A stretch of 64,000 nt of DNA from Sulfitobacter indolifex (GTDB lineage: Bacteria > Pseudomonadota > Alphaproteobacteria > Rhodobacterales > Rhodobacteraceae). The notes under the pieces are model-generated. The model was not told where the DNA came from. It ran no database searches and saw only the letters and a list, made by a program, of their open reading frames with translations. The translations under genes and the position numbers were made by a program. Of the stretch, positions 31,533-39,884 are shown in pieces (within the stretch, counting starts at the first letter, position 1; every line of letters starts with the position of its first letter). The stretch covers positions 1,302,001 through 1,366,000 of the forward strand of contig NZ_CP084951.1 of assembly GCF_022788655.1 (NCBI RefSeq). The letters are read 5' to 3'.

Positions 31533-34444
31533 TTAGAACACTTGATTTCAACGCGTTTAGCGCAGGCACCATTATTGACGACGAATACGCAGCGATGGGG
31601 GTCACGGTTTCGGCCAGCGGCGGTTCCGGTCAGGCGATGATCTTTGACAGCTCGAACCCCACAGGCGGCGACGAAGACTTGGCGTCCGACACGCTTGAAG
31701 GTCTGTTGATCGTGTCCGAGGATGGCGATCAGAGCGATCCAGACGATAATGCGACCGGCGGCAGCCTGTTCTTTGACTTTGATGACATGGTGCGCATGAA
31801 GGGCATTACCTTCAAGGACATCGAAGAGACCAGCGGCGACGGCACCCGTGTCATCTTCTACGACGAAAATGGCGATGTGATCGACAACCACTTTGTCGGG
31901 CCCACCGGCGACGGCGGCGAGCAATTCGTGCAGTTCAACGTCCAAGGTGTATCGCGCTTTGAAGTGCGTTTCGAAGGCTCCGGGGCGATCGACAACCTTA
32001 TCTTTGATGATGGCAAGCCAGAAGGCGGCGGCAACGATGCGCCCGTGGCCGAAGACGACATGCTGGAGATCGACGAAGATACATCCGGCACCGTTGACGT
32101 GCTGGGCAATGACAGCGACGCAAATGGCGACACGCTGACCGTCACCATGGCAAGCTGCCCGTTCGGAGAGGTCGTCATCAACGGTGATGGCACGCTGACC
32201 TTCACACCAGACGCGGATTTCAACGGCGACACCACAATCACCTACACTGTGGATGACGGCAATGGCGGCACCGACACTGGCACCGTGAATGTCACTGTGA
32301 ACCCGGTGAACGATGCACCGGTCGCAAACGACGACACGGCCAGCACCACCGGCACCGATGCAGTTGTGATCCCGGTTCTTGACAACGACACCGACGTTGA
32401 CGGCGACACGCTGAGCGTTGCGGATGCCTCCAGCGACGATGGCACCGTGACCATCAACGGCGATGGCACCATCACTTTCACCGCCAACGATGGCTTCACC
32501 GGTGATGCGACGATCAACTACACTGTGTCCGATCCAGATGGTCTGACTGACGAAGGTGTTGTGACTGTCTCTGTTGGTGACGGCGGTGCAACCCGTGATG
32601 GCTATGTCGATGGCACAGCAGGCGCAGACCTGATCGACACCGCCTACACCGGCGACCCCGATGGCGACATGATCGACAACGACGACGCGCTGCTGCCCGG
32701 CGCGGAAGGCGATGACGACTATGTCCGCGCAGGCGACGGCGACGACACAATTCTCGCAGGCGACGGCGATGACATCGTCGAAGGCGGCGCAGGTTCTGAC
32801 GAAGTCTATGGCGGCGACGGTGACGATATGATCATCACCGGCAACGGCGATATCGCACCCGATCTCGGCTATCCGGAAAGCGACAGCGACAGCCTGAGCT
32901 TTGACCCCGACGCCGATCCCGAAAACGACCGTGACTATGTCGATGGCGGCGCTGGCAACGATACAATCAGCACCGGCGACGACCGCGACACCATCTATGG
33001 CGGCACCGGCGATGATGTGATCAACGCAGGCATCGACGACGACTTTGTCAATGGCGGCGACGGCGATGACCGTATCGTCGGCGGCGAAGGCAATGACAGC
33101 ATCTTCGGCGGCGCTGGCAATGACACGATCTATGCGGGCAACGATCCCGAGCTGGGCCTCGACGTGCTCGACATCCCCGACGATATGGACCCGTCGAACC
33201 CCTTCACCCCCGACCGTGTCCCAAACAACGGGATGGATACGGTTGACGGTGGATCCGGCGACGACGTGATCTATGGTGCTGATGACGCCGACATGCTGCG
33301 CGGTGGATCGGGCAACGATTACATCGACGGTCAGATCGACGATGACATCATCGAAGGCAACACCGGCAACGACACACTGCTTGGCGGTCAAGGCGACGAC
33401 AGCATCTCCGGCGGTCAGGGCGACGACATGCTCTATGGCGGCACCGGCGACGACACCCTGCGCGGCAACCGTGATGACGACTATCTCGAAGGCGGCGCGG
33501 GCGACGATGTGCTCGACGGTGGCGGCGAGAACGACACGCTGATGGGCGGCGAGGGCGACGATACGCTGCAAGGCGGCCAAGGCGATGATCTGCTCGACGG
33601 TGGTGCTGGTGTTGATATCATGGACGGCGGTGCCGATCAGGATACCTTCGTCAATGTGAATGCGGGCGATGATGTCGACGGTGGCAGTGCGGGCGTAGAC
33701 TATGACACGCTTGACCTGCGCGGCTCTGCGCCCGAGGGCGGCCGCCTCGAAGTTACCTATACCTCTGACGACCGCGAAGACGGTTTTGTTGACTATTTCA
33801 ACGAAGATGGCAGCGATGCCGGGCGTCTGAACTTTGTCGAGATCGAGAATGTCATCATCCCCTGTTTCACACCGGGCACCAAGATCGCCACGCCAAAAGG
33901 CGAGATCCGTGTCGAGGAGCTTCAGGTTGGTGACCGGGTCATCACCCGCGACAACGGCATCCAGACAATCCGCTGGGTCGGCGCACGTGAGATGACCGGG
34001 GCCGAGTTCGAAATGGCCGCCCATCTCAAGCCGGTGCTGATCCGCAAAGGCGCGCTTGGCAATGCACTGCCAGAGCGTGACATGATGGTCAGCCCCAACC
34101 ACCGCGTGTTGGTCGCCAACGAGAAGACGGCGCTCTACTTTGAAGAGCGTGAAGTTCTGGTCGCGGCGAAACACCTGACTGGCATGGACGGCATCGACGT
34201 GGTCGAAGTCTCTGGCACCACCTACATCCACGTGATGTTCGACCGCCATGAGGTGATCCTGTCGGATGGCACATGGACCGAAAGCTTCCAGCCTGGTGAC
34301 ATGTCACTGGCCGGTATCGGTGAAGAGCAGCGCAACGAGATTCTCGAGCTCTTCCCCGAGCTTGCGACACAGGACGGTATCGAAGGCTATGCCGCCGCTC
34401 GGCGTTCGCTGAAAAAGCACGAAGCCAGCCTGCTGGTAAAATAA
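31529..34444 (+). CDS. RTX calcium-binding protein with VCBS-like domains and C-terminal Hint domain
   Basis: A 971-residue, strongly acidic protein, probably exported by a type I system. Order: N-terminal beta-rich domain (1-170), two Ig/VCBS-like repeats each introduced by NDAPVA (about 175-270 and 270-360), many RTX nonapeptides of the GGxGxDxxx type (about 395-745, for example GGEGNDSIFGGAGNDTIYAG), and a Hint domain from Cys779 (CFTPGTKIATPKGEIRVEEL, VSPNHRVLV) to about 920. Hint domains support self-cleavage or splicing, so the C-terminal part may be processed. No exporter genes are adjacent. The ATG has an AGGAG site; the frame 9 codons longer starts inside the upstream small ORF. Confidence 0.9.
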   Translation: MIRTLDFNAFSAGTIIDDEYAAMGVTVSASGGSGQAMIFDSSNPTGGDEDLASDTLEGLLIVSEDGDQSDPDDNATGGSLFFDFDDMVRMKGITFKDIEETSGDGTRVIFYDENGDVIDNHFVGPTGDGGEQFVQFNVQGVSRFEVRFEGSGAIDNLIFDDGKPEGGGNDAPVAEDDMLEIDEDTSGTVDVLGNDSDANGDTLTVTMASCPFGEVVINGDGTLTFTPDADFNGDTTITYTVDDGNGGTDTGTVNVTVNPVNDAPVANDDTASTTGTDAVVIPVLDNDTDVDGDTLSVADASSDDGTVTINGDGTITFTANDGFTGDATINYTVSDPDGLTDEGVVTVSVGDGGATRDGYVDGTAGADLIDTAYTGDPDGDMIDNDDALLPGAEGDDDYVRAGDGDDTILAGDGDDIVEGGAGSDEVYGGDGDDMIITGNGDIAPDLGYPESDSDSLSFDPDADPENDRDYVDGGAGNDTISTGDDRDTIYGGTGDDVINAGIDDDFVNGGDGDDRIVGGEGNDSIFGGAGNDTIYAGNDPELGLDVLDIPDDMDPSNPFTPDRVPNNGMDTVDGGSGDDVIYGADDADMLRGGSGNDYIDGQIDDDIIEGNTGNDTLLGGQGDDSISGGQGDDMLYGGTGDDTLRGNRDDDYLEGGAGDDVLDGGGENDTLMGGEGDDTLQGGQGDDLLDGGAGVDIMDGGADQDTFVNVNAGDDVDGGSAGVDYDTLDLRGSAPEGGRLEVTYTSDDREDGFVDYFNEDGSDAGRLNFVEIENVIIPCFTPGTKIATPKGEIRVEELQVGDRVITRDNGIQTIRWVGAREMTGAEFEMAAHLKPVLIRKGALGNALPERDMMVSPNHRVLVANEKTALYFEEREVLVAAKHLTGMDGIDVVEVSGTTYIHVMFDRHEVILSDGTWTESFQPGDMSLAGIGEEQRNEILELFPELATQDGIEGYAAARRSLKKHEASLLVK

Positions 34445-34477
34445 ACCCGCGGGGGCGGGAAGCGATGCAGCTTAGAA

Positions 34478-34507
34478 ACGGGGCGGGTGACCGCCCCGTT
34501 TTCTTTT
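34478..34507 (+). terminator. intrinsic terminator after the RTX gene
   Basis: ACGGGGCGG-GTGA-CCGCCCCGT followed by TTTCTTTT, 33 bases past the stop. Confidence 0.9.
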
Positions 34508-34537
34508 GTGCGCGGCTGATTTGAGCGATTGCACTAC

Positions 34538-34745
34538 GTGGCCCAGAGGTGCAGCAGAGGTTCAGGCCCGCCCATTGGCCGATGTGTGTTCTGCGATCTC
34601 TGCTGCACCCGCCGCGCGGCCCGATCCTCGGGCGTGTCAAGGTTCAGCCGCGCCGGTTGAAAGGTGCGCGCTCGCTATCTCTGCTGCTCTCGCCATGCGG
34701 CCCAGTCTTCGGGCGTGTCGAGGTCCAGCCGCGCGCGCTGGCCGG
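34538..34745. repeat. tandem duplication of the 3' end of the MobA-like gene
   Basis: The segment starting at 34596 repeats the segment starting at 34677 with an offset of exactly 81 bases and about 60 matched positions with few mismatches (shared blocks ATCTCTGCTGC, TCGGGCGTGTC, CAGCCGCGC). On the minus strand the outer copy reads LNLDTPEDRAARRVQQR after the stop codon, against LDLDTPEDWAAWREQQR at the end of the real gene. A third, more diverged copy may lie near 34538-34580 (GGCCCAG, AGGTTCAG, TGGCCG). Confidence 0.75.
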
Positions 34746-35277
34746 ACAGGGGCACCAGTTGCATCCGGCTTGCCGCGCCACGTACCACCGCACGGCCACC
34801 ATCATCGCCGCTAAGCTGCCTCAGCTGATCAAACAGGGCCGCAGCGAAAATGATCGGATGCCCCGGCGTGCCGTCCTCCGTCGCTGCGCGCCAGATCAAA
34901 GTATCGCTGTTCAAGTCAACCGAGGCGGCAAGGCTGGCAAGGTCGCTGGCTTCCAACTCTGGCATATCGGCCAACATGACCATCGCCGCCGCCGTGCCCC
35001 GAGGCAGCGCCGCAAAAGCGCGGCGCAGGCTAGCGCCCATGCCCTCTGCGGCATCCGGCACGGGAAGGGCGGTAACGTCCAGCCCACTGATCGCTGTGTA
35101 GCGCGGGTGCGGTGCGGGCGGCAGAGCGACGGTGACGGGGCCGATGCTCTGCGTCATGCGCGCTTGATGTCGCAGCAGGGGCTGGCCGCCCACGTCTTCC
35201 ATCAATTTGTCACGCCCTCGCATCCGGGTTGAGGCACCGGCAGCAAGAAGGATCACGGGCAGGGGGCTTGGTGTCAT
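34675..35277 (-). CDS. MobA/MocA-like nucleotidyltransferase
   Basis: A 200-residue NTP-transferase of the MobA-like family (as in MocA, molybdopterin cytidylyltransferase). N-terminal nucleotide loop LLAAGASTRMRGRDKLME, metal-binding ADMPEL, and GTPGHPIIF typical of MocA and PucB-type enzymes. Expected to transfer CMP or GMP to molybdenum cofactor for oxidases of the xanthine-dehydrogenase/CO-dehydrogenase family, which are not in this window. The 3' end is tandemly duplicated beyond the stop. Confidence 0.85.
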   Translation of the reverse strand: MTPSPLPVILLAAGASTRMRGRDKLMEDVGGQPLLRHQARMTQSIGPVTVALPPAPHPRYTAISGLDVTALPVPDAAEGMGASLRRAFAALPRGTAAAMVMLADMPELEASDLASLAASVDLNSDTLIWRAATEDGTPGHPIIFAAALFDQLRQLSGDDGGRAVVRGAASRMQLVPLSGQRARLDLDTPEDWAAWREQQR

Positions 35278-35420
35278 ACAGTCAGACTAACCGGCGAAGC
35301 GCGCGGGGATAAGACCCTTCTGGACCGGTGCATTACGAAAGAGAAAAGAACCGGCCCCAAGACGCAAAATTCCCGCTAAGCTGCCGTTGGCACGGCGCTT
35401 TTTCGTGCTACCCTTGGGCC

Positions 35421-36731
35421 ATGAACATCAAAGAACTGATCCCGCATACCCTGTTTCGCAAGGCCCGTGAATATTCCCGCAAGCTATGGGTGCGGGTCGT
35501 CATCATGGGGCTGTTGGCCTTTGTCGCCCTTGGCCTGACGCAGCTTTTTGAACCATTGGTCCCCAAGGAGGTCGCCACGCGCCTAACCGGCGAAGCGGCG
35601 GACCGATTGCTGCAGATCATCGCGGATGCGATGTTGGCCGTTACGATCTTTTCCATCACCATTATGGTCACCGTCTACCGCTCGACCTCGGCGCAGTTCA
35701 CACCCCGTGCGCATCGGTTGATCATCCAAGACCGGACCACGCAGAATACGCTGGCGGTGTTCATCGGTGCCTATGTCTATGCGCTGGTGGCGATCATCAT
35801 GCGCGAGCTGGGCGTCTATGTCGACGAACGCTCTTTCGTGCTGTTCCTAACGACAGTGATGGTGCTGGCGATTATCGTGATCTTTCTGATCCGCTGGGTG
35901 CTGCATCTGCAAAGCTTTGGCAGCCTGATCGACACCACTCGCCAGATCGAAAGCGTGACCACGTCGCTGTTCAAAGAGCGGTTGAAAACGCCCTGTATGG
36001 GCGGCCACCCGCTGACCGGCCCCGCGCCGGATGACGCGCGCCCGATCTTTGCACCCGAAAGCGGCTATCTAAAACATATCTACCCCGAAGCGTTGGACCA
36101 GCAGGCACAGGATCATGGGGTTGAGATTTATCTTACCCGGCGCATTGGTGACTTCATATTTGTCGGAGAACCGCTTGTGCAGGTAAGACGCTGTGGCACG
36201 CCGCAGGACGAAGACCACGATTGGGACAGTCTTGAGCAAAAGGTTTTTGACACCGTGCAACTGGGCGATTTGCGTACCTTTGACCAAGACCCGCGCTTTG
36301 GCCTGCGGGTGTTGGGAGAGGTTGCGTCTAAGGCGCTGTCTCCGGGGATCAACGACGGCGGGACGGCGATCGACGTAATCACCCGCATCGGGCGGATCCT
36401 GTCCTATTACTCGGATGAGGCAAAGCCCGGCGGCAAGGTCAATTTGCCAAACCTGCACATCGCGCCGATTTCCTCTGATGCGTTGATTGAAGACGGATTT
36501 GGTGCGCTGGCCCGTGATGGCAGTTCGGTGGTCGAAGTGCAGATGGCCTTGCAGGAGGTGCTGGCCGGATTGATGCAACACCCTGACCCCGGTCTGGCCG
36601 CCTCAGCGCGTGCCGCGGCAGAGAACCACCTGCGCCGCGCATTTGAAGACGTGCCCTTTGGTCCGGACCGGGCGCGCATTTGGTCCGCCGCGCGCAAAGA
36701 AGTGCGCGAGGCAGTGGAGACCCCGGAATAA
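35421..36731 (+). CDS. DUF2254 membrane protein
   Basis: A 436-residue inner-membrane protein of the DUF2254 family, function unknown. Four hydrophobic segments lie in the first 190 residues, and TIMVTVYRSTSAQFTPRAHRLI with SPGINDGGTAIDVITRIG are the family's conserved stretches. The start MNIKELIPHTLF is chosen on the family's N-terminal form; the reading 31 codons longer has no ribosome-binding site. It converges on the CorC-like gene with only seven bases between. Confidence 0.85.
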   Translation: MNIKELIPHTLFRKAREYSRKLWVRVVIMGLLAFVALGLTQLFEPLVPKEVATRLTGEAADRLLQIIADAMLAVTIFSITIMVTVYRSTSAQFTPRAHRLIIQDRTTQNTLAVFIGAYVYALVAIIMRELGVYVDERSFVLFLTTVMVLAIIVIFLIRWVLHLQSFGSLIDTTRQIESVTTSLFKERLKTPCMGGHPLTGPAPDDARPIFAPESGYLKHIYPEALDQQAQDHGVEIYLTRRIGDFIFVGEPLVQVRRCGTPQDEDHDWDSLEQKVFDTVQLGDLRTFDQDPRFGLRVLGEVASKALSPGINDGGTAIDVITRIGRILSYYSDEAKPGGKVNLPNLHIAPISSDALIEDGFGALARDGSSVVEVQMALQEVLAGLMQHPDPGLAASARAAAENHLRRAFEDVPFGPDRARIWSAARKEVREAVETPE

Positions 36732-36738
36732 GCGGCGC

Positions 36739-38061
36739 TTAAAGCGGGCGGATCTTCAACTGGGTGATGCGGTTGCCGTCCCGGTCCATGACCTCAAAAC
36801 GGAAGCCGTGGAAGGAGAACACCTGCCCCACGGTGGGGATCATCTGCGCCTCATGGATCACCAGCCCGGCGACAGTATTGGCCTCATCATCGGGCAGCGA
36901 CCAATCGGTGGCGCGGTTCAGGTCGCGGATTGTCATCGCGCCCTCGACCATCAGATGGCCGTCTTCGGATTGCTTCAAAGGGTGATCCGCATCGGGGTCG
37001 AATTCATCCGTAATCTCACCGACGATCTCTTCCAGAATGTCTTCGAGCGTGATCAGACCCTGCAATGATCCATATTCATCCACCACCAGCGCAAAATGTG
37101 TGCGGCGGCGCAGGAATTGGCGCATCTGCTCGTCCAGCGTCGAGGTTTCGGGCACGAAATAGGGTTTCATCACCACGTCGGCCACGTTGAACCCTTTCAG
37201 CGCGCCCGCGTCGCCATTGGGGCCGCCGATCAGTTTGTACATGGCGCGCAACAGGTCTTTGGCGTGGATCACACCGATGATGTTTTCGGGATCATCGCGG
37301 AATACGGGCAGACGCGTGTGGTTCGATTGGAGGCATTTTTCCATGATGTCGGTTGGATCAGACGCCGCGTCGATCATCTCAATGCCAGAACGGTGCAGCA
37401 TGACTTCTTCGACTGCGCGCTCACGCAGATCCAGCGCGCCCAAGATCCGGTCGCGGTCTTCTTTTTCGACAACCCCCTCGGAATGGCCTAGCTGTAGCGC
37501 ACCGGCGATCTCTTCGCGCACGGCAAGGATGTTGCTATCAGGGTCAATCTGCACCCCAAACAGCCGCAGCACACCGCGCACGAAATAGCGCACCGCTGTG
37601 ACCATCGGCGAGAACAGCAGCACCACGACGCTGATGGGGCGCGACACAAGTGCGGCGGCTGTCTCGGCATTGGTGATGGCATAGGTCTTGGGCAGCACTT
37701 CGGAAAAGACGAGCACCAAAAGCGTCATCACCAGCGTTGCCAAGGCCACGCCGCTTTCCCCGAAAATGCGGGTGAACAGCGCCGTTGCCATAGACGCGGC
37801 GAGGATGTTGACCAAGTTATTGCCCAAAAGAACCGATCCGATCAGCCGCTCGTTATCCTCGGTGATCTTGAGCGCCCGTGTGGCGCCGCGCGACCCTTTG
37901 TCGGCCTGTGCGCGCAGTTTGCCACGCGAGGCCGCGGTCAGCGCCGTTTCGGAGCCCGAGAAAAAGCCCGACAAGACGAGCAGAAAAAGGATAATTCCGG
38001 TACTGATCCAGAAAGCGGTGTCAAAAAGGGCGGGGCCCGTTTCCATGAGGTCTATTTCCAT
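36739..38061 (-). CDS. HlyC/CorC-family transporter (DUF21, CBS pair, CorC domain)
   Basis: A 440-residue membrane protein: DUF21 membrane domain (about 15-200, FFSGSETALTAASRGKLR, FSEVLPKTYA), CBS pair (about 215-345, HTRLPVFRDDPENIIGVIHAKDLL, VDEYGSLQGLITLEDILEEIVGEITDE), and C-terminal CorC/HlyC domain (about 360-440). Proteins of this type are linked to magnesium or cobalt efflux; substrate here is not proven. An ATG five codons downstream is an alternative start. Confidence 0.92.
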   Translation of the reverse strand: MEIDLMETGPALFDTAFWISTGIILFLLVLSGFFSGSETALTAASRGKLRAQADKGSRGATRALKITEDNERLIGSVLLGNNLVNILAASMATALFTRIFGESGVALATLVMTLLVLVFSEVLPKTYAITNAETAAALVSRPISVVVLLFSPMVTAVRYFVRGVLRLFGVQIDPDSNILAVREEIAGALQLGHSEGVVEKEDRDRILGALDLRERAVEEVMLHRSGIEMIDAASDPTDIMEKCLQSNHTRLPVFRDDPENIIGVIHAKDLLRAMYKLIGGPNGDAGALKGFNVADVVMKPYFVPETSTLDEQMRQFLRRRTHFALVVDEYGSLQGLITLEDILEEIVGEITDEFDPDADHPLKQSEDGHLMVEGAMTIRDLNRATDWSLPDDEANTVAGLVIHEAQMIPTVGQVFSFHGFRFEVMDRDGNRITQLKIRPL

Positions 38062-38133
38062 CCATTATGTGTTGCGAATGTTATGGGCGCAGGGGCTGCG
38101 TCATTCAAGGGTCGCAACGGGCAGGGTGGTGTG

Positions 38134-38964
38134 ATGCAGGCGGAAATCAAGAGCGCGGACCTTGGGACACTGGATGGCCCGGTTCTGCTGTTCGGCGGGC
38201 CGTACTCGAACATACAGGCGGTGGAGGCGCTGGCGCGTTTTGCCAAGGCACGTGGCATTGACGGCAGCACGATGATCTGCACCGGCGACATTGTGGCCTA
38301 TTGCGGCGCGCCTCGCGAGAGCGTGTCGGCGATCCGTGCGCTTGGCTGTGCCGTGGTGGCGGGGAATTGTGAGCTGCAACTGGCCAGCGGGGCCGAGGAC
38401 TGCGGCTGCGGTTTTGCGCCGGGCAGCAGGTGCGACATGCTGTCGGGCGCGTGGTTTGCCCATGCATCGCAGCGGTTGGACGCGGATGCGAAGGCGTGGA
38501 TGGGGGCGCTGCCGGATGTGGCCACCTTCGGCCATCAGGGGGAACGCTATGGCGTGATCCACGGCGGGGTGCGCGATGTGGCGCGGTTCATCTGGTCCGA
38601 GAGTGCGGAGGCGGTGTTCGAGGAGGAGTGGCAGGCGCTTGAGAAGATCGTGGGTCCGGTTGATCACATCATTGCCGGGCATTCGGGATTGCCCTTTATC
38701 CGCGAGACGCCGCGCGGGCGCTGGATTAATGCGGGCGTGATTGGCATGCCACCCCATGACGGGGGGCAGCAATCGCGGTTCGCGTTGTTGGACGGGGGCG
38801 AGGTGACCTTCCACCGGCTCAGCTATGACGTGGCTGGGGCGGTGGCAGACATGGAAAGGGCCGGTCTGCCGCGCGCCTATTCGCACGCGCTGCAGAGCGG
38901 TTATTGGCCGTCGGAGGACGTGCTGCCGCCCGGTTTGCGGGTGCCGTCCTTGGCCAGAGGGTGA
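38134..38964 (+). CDS. metallophosphoesterase family protein
   Basis: A 276-residue calcineurin-like phosphoesterase. Metal-binding pattern: CTGDIVAYCGAP (Asp and neighbours), VVAGNCE (Asn), VIHGG (His) and IAGHSGLPF (His). Cys-rich insert EDCGCGFAPGSRCD. Similar to the YfcE/diadenosine tetraphosphatase class but substrate unknown. The start used here is the ATG preceded by GGGTGGTGTG; an ATG at 38083 would add 17 residues. Its 3' end overlaps that of xerD by 64 bases. Confidence 0.82.
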   Translation: MQAEIKSADLGTLDGPVLLFGGPYSNIQAVEALARFAKARGIDGSTMICTGDIVAYCGAPRESVSAIRALGCAVVAGNCELQLASGAEDCGCGFAPGSRCDMLSGAWFAHASQRLDADAKAWMGALPDVATFGHQGERYGVIHGGVRDVARFIWSESAEAVFEEEWQALEKIVGPVDHIIAGHSGLPFIRETPRGRWINAGVIGMPPHDGGQQSRFALLDGGEVTFHRLSYDVAGAVADMERAGLPRAYSHALQSGYWPSEDVLPPGLRVPSLARG

Positions 38965-39884
38965 CGCTCCAGCACGAGGTCGGAGAGGCGCTCTTCCAGC
39001 ACATGGGTGTAGATCTCGGTCGTGGCGACATCGGCGTGGCCCAGCATGGTCTGGATCGCGCGTAGGTCGGCCCCATTGGCCAGTAGATGCGTCGCAAAGG
39101 CGTGGCGCAGCGTGTGCGGTGTCACTTTTTCTGGCGGCACACCGCCGGTTACGGCGAATTCCTTGATCAGCAGATAAAATCGATGCCGCGTCAGATGGCC
39201 CATCACCCCGCGTGAGGGGAAGAGGTGCCGCGCAGGCGGTTTGCCCTTGGCTTGGGCCGCTTCATCCGCCTTGTCGCGCACCACCAGCCACGCCGCCAGT
39301 GCATCACGTGCGGGTTCCGACAGGGGCACCAGCCGCTCCCGTCCGCCCTTGCCCGAGATCAGTAGCAGGCGCGGGTCGCCGCGCGCGGCGCTGACCGGCA
39401 GGCTGACCAATTCGCTGACCCGCATACCGGTGGCGTAAAGCAGTTCCATCAAGCAGGTGTTGCGCAGCTGATCGGCCAGGGCCCGGCCTGAGTTGCGCGC
39501 GGCATCCAGCAGCCGGTCAACCTCTTCTTCGGACAGGATCTTTGGCAGGCGTCTATCCTGCCCCGGCCCGGCAATTTGTACCGCCGGGTTATCCTCGCGC
39601 AGCCCCTCTTCAAAGGCAAAGCGGTAGAGCTGTTTGATCGCCGACAGACGTCGCGCGCGGGTGGACTTGGCGAGCCCTTGGGCATCGCAATAAACGAGGT
39701 AATCCTCAACTTCGCCCCGGCTCGCCGTGAGGAAATCGTGGTTTTGACGCGCCAGAAAGGCGTCGAAATCCTTGAGATCACGGCCATAGGCAAGCTGCGT
39801 GTTGGTGGCTGCCCCCTGTTCGGCGGCGGCGGCCTCTAGAAAGCTAGAGATCCAGTGGAAGGTCTGGGTGTGGGACATCATCAT
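38901..39884 (-). CDS. xerD: tyrosine recombinase XerD
   Basis: A 327-residue site-specific recombinase that with XerC resolves chromosome dimers at dif. N-terminal SAM-like DNA-binding domain (about 10-100) and C-terminal catalytic domain with Arg155 (ATGMRVSELV), Lys179 (SGKGGRER), His257-x-x-Arg260 (HTLRHAFATHLL), His283 (LGHADVATTEIY) and Tyr292. Length and sequence fit chromosomal XerD rather than a phage integrase. Its ATG overlaps the upstream stop (ATGA). Confidence 0.94.
   Translation of the reverse strand: MMMSHTQTFHWISSFLEAAAAEQGAATNTQLAYGRDLKDFDAFLARQNHDFLTASRGEVEDYLVYCDAQGLAKSTRARRLSAIKQLYRFAFEEGLREDNPAVQIAGPGQDRRLPKILSEEEVDRLLDAARNSGRALADQLRNTCLMELLYATGMRVSELVSLPVSAARGDPRLLLISGKGGRERLVPLSEPARDALAAWLVVRDKADEAAQAKGKPPARHLFPSRGVMGHLTRHRFYLLIKEFAVTGGVPPEKVTPHTLRHAFATHLLANGADLRAIQTMLGHADVATTEIYTHVLEERLSDLVLERHPLAKDGTRKPGGSTSSDGQ

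Noticed and set aside
32700..33620. Short periodic repeats that could suggest a CRISPR array or tandem DNA repeat
   Set aside because: The periodicity follows the nine-residue RTX motif in frame; there are no constant repeats with unique spacers.
31514..34249. 911-codon minus-strand open frame opposite the RTX gene
   Set aside because: It is the antisense shadow of the repetitive GGxGxD coding sequence; its composition (V, A, I, H repeats) simply mirrors the RTX codons and it has no ribosome-binding site.
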